Assembly: GCA_030064795.1 (NCBI GenBank)
Contig: JASJEI010000319.1
Span: 1 to 20,800 of the forward strand
DNA from: Pleurocapsa sp. MO_226.B13
GTDB lineage: Bacteria; Cyanobacteriota; Cyanobacteriia; Cyanobacteriales; Xenococcaceae
Reading direction: 5' to 3'
DNA: 20,800 nt
Position numbers and translations under genes: made by a program
Notes under the pieces: model-generated
Seen by the model: only the letters and a program-made list of their open reading frames with translations
Database searches by the model: none
Told to the model about the DNA's origin: nothing
Shown here: positions 14,708 to 20,800 of the stretch, piece by piece
Layout: each line of letters opens with the position of its first letter
How positions within the stretch are numbered: position 1 is the first letter of the stretch

Positions 14708-15745
14708 ATGCCCATTCGACGCAAAAAATGCGCTCGCTCATCATCTAGCCCTCAAAATTTGGCTACAGTTTCTACTTTACCTACAGTTAAGGTAATGAGA
14801 GACTGTTTTGAGCGGTATCTCAGTCTGACTATTGCTGATGGCAATGCTAGCTCTGATACCATCAAAACCTATCGTAATAGAACTGCTCAGTTCCTTAGTT
14901 GGTGCAGAGAGCGAGAGTTTTATCCTGCCCTAATTACCAAGGAAAATATTCTCGAATACCGCAAGCACTTGGTTGATGGCGGTAAAACATCGACCACGAT
15001 TCGATTATCTTTGATATCTATTAAGCACTTTTATACTGCTTGTTTGACAGAGAAACTGGTTAAGGATAATCCCGCTGTCGGGGTCAAAGCACCAAGAGAG
15101 AAGCGGGAAGTTGCTAGCACCATTAAGTATTTGACCGAGGAGGAGCTACAGCAGATATTTGATAGCGTCGCCCCTACTTATAAGATTCGGGGCGATAAAA
15201 CAAAACAAGTACAAGTATTGCGCGATCGCATTTTATTGGGCTGTCTGGCACTTCAAGGCTGTCGCAGCGTCGAAATGTATCGGGCTAATTTAGGAGATAT
15301 TAGTGAGTCCTATGGTCAGCATTATTTAAGGCTGGATGGTAAAACCAGTATTAGAACCGCCATTTTACGCCCCGATCTAGCTCAAGAGGTAGTCGAGTAT
15401 CGTCAAGCTCGCGCCCGAAGTGGAGAAAAGGTAAATGCTGACTGTCCATTGTTTATCTCTCTATCTAATCGTCGTTACGGTCAACGCTTATCTAGAAGTG
15501 GAATCGGTCATGTTGTTGACGGCTATCTAGAAAAATGTAATTTAAAACACACCGACCTAGAACGAAGTCTTTCACCTCATAGTCTCCGCCATACGGCAGG
15601 TACATTAGCATTGAGGAATGGTTCGTCTCTAAGAGAAGTGCAAGATTTTCTGGGTCATAGCGACCCCAAAACCACTGCGATCTATACCCACGTTCTCAAT
15701 TCCCAAGCGAATAATCCTGCTGCCAAAATTAACATAACTTTTTGA
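14708..15745 (+). CDS. Tyrosine recombinase / phage-type integrase
   Basis: About 345 residues from ATG 14708; a TTG at 14633 would add 25 residues but would run through the inverted repeat. The N-terminal SAM-like core-binding domain (about 30-125) precedes a catalytic domain with Arg in LQGCRSVEM (about 186), Lys in RLDGKTSIR (about 212), His and Arg in SPHSLRHTAGT (291 and 294), His in FLGHSDPKTT (317) and Tyr in AIYTHV (326). All six catalytic positions are present, so it should be active in strand exchange by a 3'-phosphotyrosyl link. The C-terminus is a short tail. XerC/D-like length, but no dif site was recognised. Confidence 0.9.
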   Translation: MPIRRKKCARSSSSPQNLATVSTLPTVKVMRDCFERYLSLTIADGNASSDTIKTYRNRTAQFLSWCREREFYPALITKENILEYRKHLVDGGKTSTTIRLSLISIKHFYTACLTEKLVKDNPAVGVKAPREKREVASTIKYLTEEELQQIFDSVAPTYKIRGDKTKQVQVLRDRILLGCLALQGCRSVEMYRANLGDISESYGQHYLRLDGKTSIRTAILRPDLAQEVVEYRQARARSGEKVNADCPLFISLSNRRYGQRLSRSGIGHVVDGYLEKCNLKHTDLERSLSPHSLRHTAGTLALRNGSSLREVQDFLGHSDPKTTAIYTHVLNSQANNPAAKINITF

Positions 15746-15755
15746 TTTCCAGAAT

Positions 15756-15989
15756 TTACTCACCATAAATATCTTTTAAAACTTCTGCTAGAGCATTATC
15801 GGCATCAAGTAGCGCAGCATCTATACTTTCATAACTTTCTTTGCCATACCAAGAGTCTCCTCCACAATCAAAAGCTGCAATGAAGGAATTCATGGGATTA
15901 TCTTCATGCCAGCCAAGCTCAATCACCCCCTCATGTTCTTCAACCCAACGGGCGATGTTGGGGTACTTTTTATCAAATGGGTTCTTCAT
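15756..15989 (-). CDS. Hypothetical small acidic protein
   Basis: A 77-residue acidic protein (KNPFDKKYPNIARWVEEHEG, CGGDSWYGKESYESIDAALLDADNALAEVLKDIYGE). It is convergent with the recombinase gene, with 10 bases between the stops. The sequence looks like a compact alpha/beta domain of a kind seen as a stand-alone gene in cyanobacteria. No family or function can be named. Confidence 0.6.
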   Translation of the reverse strand: MKNPFDKKYPNIARWVEEHEGVIELGWHEDNPMNSFIAAFDCGGDSWYGKESYESIDAALLDADNALAEVLKDIYGE

Positions 15990-16068
15990 TCTTCAAATAA
16001 CCTAATGAGTCTAACTTCTTGTTGATAACAGGTTAAACTACAGCTAGGAGAAACCTTTGTAATTAACA

Positions 16069-16275
16069 ATGTTCGACCTACAAGAAACTCTGGAACGGAG
16101 ATTAGCTGCTCTCCAAGGCAAACCAGTAAAATCCAATCCTCCAAAACAGGCTCATCTTACTCAAGTAGAGTTAAACGATACCTCCGACGAGTATATTATT
16201 CGTTCTCTAACTGAAGCTGGTATTTTAGACGAGCAAGGCAATGTTCGTAAATTCAATTTTTCCGATCGTTCATAG
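16069..16275 (+). CDS. Small hypothetical protein, possible antitoxin-like
   Basis: A 68-residue frame whose tail (SDEYIIRSLTEAGILDEQGN) resembles C-termini of small antitoxin or regulatory proteins. The N-terminal 20 residues form a helix (LQETLERRLAALQG). A purine-rich AGGAGAAA lies about 15 bases before ATG. The end overlaps the convergent tag gene by 23 bases. No toxin partner is next to it. Confidence 0.45.
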   Translation: MFDLQETLERRLAALQGKPVKSNPPKQAHLTQVELNDTSDEYIIRSLTEAGILDEQGNVRKFNFSDRS

Positions 16276-16834
16276 CACTAATTTCTTCATAGCGAAAACA
16301 ATCGGTTGTATGGTCGTTAACCATCCCTGTTGCTTGCATGAAGGCATAGCAGATAGTAGAGCCAACAAACTTGAACCCTCGTTTCTTCAACTCTTTACTC
16401 ATGGCATCGGATTCAGAACTGGTAGCAGGAACTTGTTTTAAATTCTCCCAATGATTTTGAATTGGCTTACCCTCTACAAATTGCCAAATATAAGCAGCAA
16501 AACTGTCGTATTCTGCCTGGATATCGAGAAATAAACGAGCATTGGTAATTGCTGATGCAATTTTGAGTTTATTGCGAATAATGCCTGGGTTTTGTTTTAG
16601 CTCTTCCTGCTTTTGTTCGTTAAATTGGGCTACTAGTTTGGGGTCAAAATTAGCAAAAGCTTGGCAGTAGTTCTCCCGTTTCTTCAAAACCGTACTCCAG
16701 CTTAAACCCGCTTGTGCGCCTTCGAGAATTAAAAATTCAAAAAGCTTTCGGTCGTCGGTCACGGGAACGCCCCACTCATCATCGTGGTAGGCAATTTCAT
16801 GAGGATAGTCTTTTACCCAGGCGCATCGGTTCAA
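16253..16834 (-). CDS. tag: 3-methyladenine DNA glycosylase I (Tag)
   Basis: The 193-residue protein (TTG 16834) aligns along its whole length with E. coli Tag: RCAWVKDYPHEIAYHDDEWG near the N-terminus, EGAQAGLSWSTVLKKRENY in the middle, LKKRGFKFVGSTICYAFMQA and VNDHTTDC at the C-terminus. The zinc ligands Cys and His at the N-terminus and His and Cys in NDHTTDC are present. It excises 3-methyladenine from alkylated DNA. An upstream ATG at 16900 would overlap the previous gene by 41 bases; the TTG is preferred because it gives the family's x-x-R-C start and is preceded by GGAG at good spacing. Confidence 0.92.
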   Translation of the reverse strand: MNRCAWVKDYPHEIAYHDDEWGVPVTDDRKLFEFLILEGAQAGLSWSTVLKKRENYCQAFANFDPKLVAQFNEQKQEELKQNPGIIRNKLKIASAITNARLFLDIQAEYDSFAAYIWQFVEGKPIQNHWENLKQVPATSSESDAMSKELKKRGFKFVGSTICYAFMQATGMVNDHTTDCFRYEEISAMNDRKN

Positions 16835-16859
16835 TAAATTATCTCCATAACCAAAAAAT

Positions 16860-17219
16860 TTAGGAAGCTCTGTGGGCTTCAAATGTAGAACGATCTCCAT
16901 AGTGAAACGCGATTGTACCTTGGATTTGATCGGGACTTTCTAATTCCATCCAACCGCTACCACTAGCTTCATCCATTTCATCACAGCCCTCCCAGCTAAA
17001 GGAAAGTCTTTCTTTTCCCCTTATATTTTCGATATAGCCATCAAGGCTGCCACTGACCAAACCAAACTGAAATTCACCAGAACTATTGGACTGAATTTCA
17101 ATAAAGGCTCGAACGTCCATATTGAAATAATCTTCGTCCCACTCGGACATTTCATCAATATGCCAAGTCCCGACAAAAGCATTTTCAGTTGATTCTTGTT
17201 CTCTTACGGTAATACTCAT
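16860..17219 (-). CDS. Conserved hypothetical protein
   Basis: A 119-residue protein with the pattern GTWHIDEMSEWDEDYFNMDV, GEFQFGLVSGSLDG, FSWEGCDEMDEASGSGWMEL and FHYGDRSTFEA. This is a widespread bacterial family of unknown function, probably an all-beta fold. It directly precedes tag in the same direction with 25 bases between its stop and the TTG start of tag, so the two may be co-transcribed. Nothing in the sequence indicates enzymatic activity. Confidence 0.7.
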   Translation of the reverse strand: MSITVREQESTENAFVGTWHIDEMSEWDEDYFNMDVRAFIEIQSNSSGEFQFGLVSGSLDGYIENIRGKERLSFSWEGCDEMDEASGSGWMELESPDQIQGTIAFHYGDRSTFEAHRAS

Positions 17220-17845
17220 AATCTGAATTGAGATATATCTTCACAATAATATTTTTCGGTGGTTGATAGAGCCGAAATAACCACCTATATTGTTGAATTA
17301 TTGCATTGATAGCTGTTCTGTAACTTCGATGAGTATAAATCGAGGTATCCTGACACCTCGACCTCACCCCAATCTCAACCCCAAAATAATAATTCTTTTT
17401 AAGCTGTGACGGTTTTGCTCGATTTTGTGCAGCGAAATAGTAGATAATTCTTGAGATGAAGCGATTTTATTTGGAGAGTCATGTGAAAGCTGTCGCCCTA
17501 AATGTTAGGAAACGACCACTTCTTCGGCATTTGAACGCAAAATCGCGACAACTGGAAGGTGAGAGCTCCAGAAATCGCGAAATGTACGTTTCTATTTGTT
17601 TTAGAAAAGCGCAGAATTAGCATCATTTTTCACCTTTTGCCTAATTTCTGCTCCTGCGTAAGTTTGTCATTTTTAACCCCGAATTCTTGTTAACGCTAAC
17701 TAACAAGACTCGGTTAGAAGGTTTAATCTGACTTCTTACTTCGTTCACTTACCAATGAACACAGCCATGACTCCTACTAGCCGACATGAATATCAACCAA
17801 TGTCGTCGTGACTTGATCTAATTATAGTTCAGGTTAGCACGGTTA
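17220..17845. other. Long intergenic region before the replication gene
   Basis: No convincing gene is visible in these 626 bases. Contents include a hairpin GCAGAATTAG / CTAATTTCTGC (17611-17651, 20-base loop), two AAATCGCGA direct copies near 17529 and 17573 flanking a CTGGA / TCCAG hairpin, and GTTAACGCTAACTAAC near 17690. These are the kinds of structures found near plasmid origins and Rep promoters, but no regular iteron array was found. Confidence 0.35.
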
Positions 17846-20050
17846 TTGGTTATTACGATTCGATCGCTTCAAATCGTAAAACTTATTTATGAACTACAAC
17901 CCGTGTCATTTTCAGCCTCTTTCCCCGAAAATCAGGATAATTACCAACCATCCCTAAAAGAGTACGCCCTCAGAGAGCAGCTCTATGCCTGGTTTGACCA
18001 TGCGTGGGATTTCATTCTTAAAGAAACTCCAGAATCAGAGTGGAAAACGATCAAGAAATATTTCTTAACAAAAGAAAAACTTTGGTACAAGTATACTGAT
18101 AAGCTGCACATTATCGGAGTACGCTTCGGTAAGTACACAAGACACGCTTTGGTGGATTTAGACAGTGGCAGTCTCATTCACCCCTATACGAATGAGGAAG
18201 CCTACAGGAGAGCAAAGTGGGCATTAGAAGAGATCGGACTTATCGAGGATGTCACCGTTCGCTCAAGTGAAAGCGAAGGAATTCACTTGTGTTACTTTTT
18301 TAAGACAAAAGTACCAACGTTTAAACTTGCCTGTGCCATGAGATGGGCATTAGAACGAGCGGGGTTTGAGATTAAGGCAGGAAGCTTAGAGCTTTTCCCC
18401 AACACGAAGCAGTTTAAAAAGCACCAGAAGGGGAAGAAAAGAGAGTTCAGTTATTACAACGGACATAGGTTGCCGTTACAAAAAGGCTCGTATCTTCTCG
18501 ATAAAGATTTTGTTCCCTACAGCAAAAGCATAGAACACTTCCTTCGTGCAGCAGATATTTCAGCTCAAAATAACGACATCGAGCTTCTGACGAGCACTTT
18601 TGCCGACGCTGAAAAGTGGTTCAAGCAGAAATACAGAACCTATTCCAGTAAAACAAACAATAGCGACTACCAAGACTGGCTTAATAACAGCATGAGATAT
18701 ATCTCCGAAGGCTGGACAGATAACCATCAGACCAACGATCTGCTGCTGACAATTGCTAATGTGGGGGTAAAGGCGCACGGTCTAGAAGGAGAAGAACTAG
18801 CACAGTTTATTCAAGATACAGCTATTTCTGCCCCTGGATACTATCCTCACTGTCGGCATAGGCATGAGATTAAAAGGCGTTGTCAGGATGTTGCCCGCTC
18901 TGCTGAAAAATACTGGAGTGCCTATCCCTCCCGTCCGAGAAGAAGTTTTACCTACGCAGAAATGGTCGAGCGGTTAGAGAAGCAATCGCGAAAGCCAAAT
19001 CAGAACAAGAAAAAAAGCGAGGAAACCTCTCAAAGAATTGCCGACACCATAGTACATCTGTCCCAAGTTCTTCAGGCACTCCCTCGAAACATAAAAAAGC
19101 TGATGGAGCTGATACGAGAAACTTCAAAGCAGTTATTTGGCATCGGAGTGAGTGACAAAACACTTCGCAAAAAAGATAACCTACCCCTGTGGCATCCCAA
19201 ATACAGTCAAGAGGTCTCAGAGACAATCGAGACTAAAGGAGCGTCAGTCGTAGAAACGAAACAGGGCGATTGCGAACACAGCACTGATACTAAAAAGACG
19301 ATACCCGACTCAGATGCAAGCGCGAACGTAACAGAGAGTGGAGAGCCCACTGAATCAATTGTAGTAACAAAAACACCTGCTGAACCACAGCAAGAAATAA
19401 AACCACCCGTACCACAAAAATCACTACATTCAGAATCCTTATGCAGTAACACTCAGAGCAATGGGGCTACACCTTGCCTCGTAGTACGCAAAAAACAGCC
19501 TCATGCAGAATCGCTGGAAAGCAGTGCTGACAGTGGTTTGAGCAATCGGGGCTACACCTTGCCCTTTATGAAGGGTAATATGGGCGTGCGTGTGTGGGTG
19601 CGGGTAGTGAATTTTGTGTTTCAGGTGCTCCAACGAGCTTACTGTGATGCGTTGATGAATACGCCAGGATTAGAGCTTTTGTACCTTGGGTTTAACGGCA
19701 GAGGCACAAATGGACTGGTGAAAATGAAAGCTCGGACACACTCTACATTTCAAGCAATTTTACCACATTCTGAAGTGGAAATTTATCAAGAAGATCCGCA
19801 TTCAAGCTATTTCAGAGAAAATCCCAGGCAAATACTTGTCTACATAAAACCAATTCAAAATACTCAAAATTGGTGTAATGGAATTGCAGTGCCAATCGAG
19901 CATGTAGTTCCTGTTCAGATGAAAAAAGAACTACCTAAAACTAATAATATTTACATGGAAAAAGCAAAAAATAATAGTAAAACAGAAGTCACTAATGATA
20001 AGCCCAGCTTATACCCTGAAATTCCGCGGGACGACCGAAAATCGCCATAA
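17846..20050 (+). CDS. AEP primase-like plasmid replication protein
   Basis: Up to 734 residues from TTG 17846; GTG 17903 is an alternative and the true start is unsure. The N-terminal half matches cyanobacterial plasmid replication proteins with an archaeo-eukaryotic primase (prim-pol) domain: RFGKYTRHALVDLDSGS (motif I Asp-x-Asp, about 104-106), RSSESEGIHLCYFF (His about 147), GSLELFPNTKQF (acidic residue about 182) and GHRLPLQKGSYLLD. A helical segment with a Cys/His-rich stretch (YYPHCRHRHEIKRRCQDVARS, about 335-355) follows, then a low-complexity linker (about 450-570) with a repeated DNA segment, and a C-terminal beta-rich domain. It probably primes or initiates replication of the replicon that carries this window. 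Confidence 0.7.
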   Translation: MVITIRSLQIVKLIYELQPVSFSASFPENQDNYQPSLKEYALREQLYAWFDHAWDFILKETPESEWKTIKKYFLTKEKLWYKYTDKLHIIGVRFGKYTRHALVDLDSGSLIHPYTNEEAYRRAKWALEEIGLIEDVTVRSSESEGIHLCYFFKTKVPTFKLACAMRWALERAGFEIKAGSLELFPNTKQFKKHQKGKKREFSYYNGHRLPLQKGSYLLDKDFVPYSKSIEHFLRAADISAQNNDIELLTSTFADAEKWFKQKYRTYSSKTNNSDYQDWLNNSMRYISEGWTDNHQTNDLLLTIANVGVKAHGLEGEELAQFIQDTAISAPGYYPHCRHRHEIKRRCQDVARSAEKYWSAYPSRPRRSFTYAEMVERLEKQSRKPNQNKKKSEETSQRIADTIVHLSQVLQALPRNIKKLMELIRETSKQLFGIGVSDKTLRKKDNLPLWHPKYSQEVSETIETKGASVVETKQGDCEHSTDTKKTIPDSDASANVTESGEPTESIVVTKTPAEPQQEIKPPVPQKSLHSESLCSNTQSNGATPCLVVRKKQPHAESLESSADSGLSNRGYTLPFMKGNMGVRVWVRVVNFVFQVLQRAYCDALMNTPGLELLYLGFNGRGTNGLVKMKARTHSTFQAILPHSEVEIYQEDPHSSYFRENPRQILVYIKPIQNTQNWCNGIAVPIEHVVPVQMKKELPKTNNIYMEKAKNNSKTEVTNDKPSLYPEIPRDDRKSP
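19456..19564 (+). repeat. Imperfect direct repeat in the replication-protein linker
   Basis: GAGCAATGGGGCTACACC (from 19456) and GAGCAATCGGGGCTACACC (from 19540), both continuing TTGCC, are the same 23-base unit with a one-base indel, 84 bases apart. The preceding bases (TCAGAATC / GCAGAATC) are also similar. The indel means the two copies are read in different frames. Confidence 0.55.
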
Positions 20051-20144
20051 GAAGCACTTATCATCCGATTTCTTCTCTGACTGCGTTTTAATGGAGCGAC
20101 CTCGCTTGTAGAATAGAGCTGTGGGCCCTAATCAAGGAAGTATC

Positions 20145-20489
20145 ATGGATGAGCGACCAGAAGAGGAATTTAATCTACAAAAAGACGATGATAGCGAGTA
20201 CATGAAGGCAGATCGGGAGTTTTTTAGGCAGAACCCCGATAAAGAGTTTTATATCAGGAAACGATTTACTGGCGAGATGCTAGAAGGCAATCCTCCCAAT
20301 GTCATTGTCCAACAAGTTGCTGAGGGGTTCAGGATGCGATTTCCCTGTTCTAAAGACTCTATAACCGAGCGAGATATTGCCAAGATTACTGAAGGACTAC
20401 AAGAATATCGAAGTCTTGCTAAATTTGAGCGCATGATAACGCGCAAAGGAAAACTCAAGAAATCAAAGAAAGGCTTTGGAAAAGTATAG
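20145..20489 (+). CDS. Hypothetical small basic-tailed protein, possibly truncated by a stop
   Basis: A 114-residue protein from ATG 20145, preceded by AAGGA at 7 bases; a GTG at 20121 is less likely. The N-terminus is acidic (MDERPEEEFNLQKDDDSEY), the middle mixed (EFYIRKRFTGEMLEGNP), and the C-terminus Lys/Arg-rich (ITRKGKLKKSKKGFGKV), suggesting nucleic acid contact. It follows the replication gene by 94 bases on the same strand. After its TAG (20487-20489) the same frame stays open for 38 more codons to TAA 20606. Confidence 0.6.
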   Translation: MDERPEEEFNLQKDDDSEYMKADREFFRQNPDKEFYIRKRFTGEMLEGNPPNVIVQQVAEGFRMRFPCSKDSITERDIAKITEGLQEYRSLAKFERMITRKGKLKKSKKGFGKV

Positions 20490-20606
20490 TCATTAAAACG
20501 CCAACCTTTCAATGCTGCCCCCATAGAATCCGAATCAGCTTCAGAATACGTCGGTAAACCGTATTATGACGATGTAACATCCTTATTTGAGATGCCACCT
20601 AACTAA

Positions 20607-20800
20607 CTTTTTGAAAGCAAAGGTTTCAGCCCTAATATCCCGCAAGTGTCTGTTATCGGCATTAGAAAAAATTTCAAATATTCGTGATAACGGGGAGTTC
20701 AGCTGCGCCGAGGAACGAGGCGTCAGCTGGAATGATTGGTTAGCTGTTTTGCTTTAAGTAAGCTCTTATGTTCATTTTAAATATTTCTTGAGTATATTGA
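20607..20800. other. Window end, no gene seen
   Basis: AT-rich sequence without a supported reading frame. A short dyad CAGCTG / CAGCTG flanks a GC-rich core at about 20702-20730. Confidence 0.3.

Noticed and set aside
17456..17620. 54-codon Arg-rich frame upstream of the replication gene
   Set aside because: No convincing ribosome-binding site, composition biased by repeated CGA/AGA triplets, and it ends in the hairpin at 17611; not supported as a gene.
1..20800. CRISPR array or CAST guide cassette
   Set aside because: No regularly spaced identical repeats with unique spacers were seen. The only iterated short motifs are the transposon end boxes.

Overview
The window looks like an accessory region, plasmid or genomic island, of a low-GC cyanobacterium. 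Five copies of the HIP1 octamer GCGATCGC (about 1989, 2228, 2709, 13837, 15222) are the main taxonomic clue. Uma2-family nuclease, RES toxin and a primase-like plasmid replication protein also fit a multicellular or pleurocapsalean-type cyanobacterium. No rRNA, tRNA, CRISPR array or cas gene was seen.

Layout. 1-2306 (minus strand) holds two tandem paralogous RES/Xre-type toxin-antitoxin operons; the first toxin runs off the window edge and carries a GC-rich in-frame insertion. 2307-2905 holds a 14-bp palindrome and a 327-bp mini-element whose ends carry iterated TTATGGGTTAA boxes, resembling Tn7-like transposon ends. 2906-5048 (plus) is a compact run of four genes: an Uma2-type nuclease, a Cys-rich basic protein, a protein with a helix-turn-helix-like C-terminus, and a small membrane protein.

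5032-11253 is the most striking part: two tandem, same-orientation Tn7-like elements. Each encodes a TnsA-TnsB fusion translationally coupled to TnsC, and each is bounded by TnsB-box arrays with about 22-bp spacing. Neither has TniQ/TnsD or Cas genes. Both are damaged. Element A (5032-7763) has a frameshift in an A6 run, lost the TnsB DDE core, and lost the AAA+ core of TnsC in frame. Element B (7764-11253) keeps an apparently complete TnsC but its TnsAB is deleted just before the catalytic Glu. The two TnsB deletions are nearly complementary, and the segment carrying the catalytic Glu is missing from both. The left terminus of B has been replaced by the right terminus of A.

11244-15745 holds a small gene truncated by the transposon end, a TnpB-related RuvC-fold protein whose third acidic residue appears absent, a plasmid-type hypothetical protein, two overlapping small coiled-coil-like genes, and a tyrosine recombinase with a 14-bp inverted repeat just 5' of it. 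15756-17219 holds two small hypothetical genes, 3-methyladenine DNA glycosylase I (tag, probable TTG start) and a conserved hypothetical protein. 17220-17845 is non-coding and could hold regulatory or origin sequences for the long AEP-primase-like replication protein at 17846-20050. A small basic protein gene follows, with an in-frame open extension beyond its stop.

The replication protein, recombinase, toxin-antitoxin modules and transposons together suggest a maintenance and mobility zone of a plasmid or integrated plasmid.
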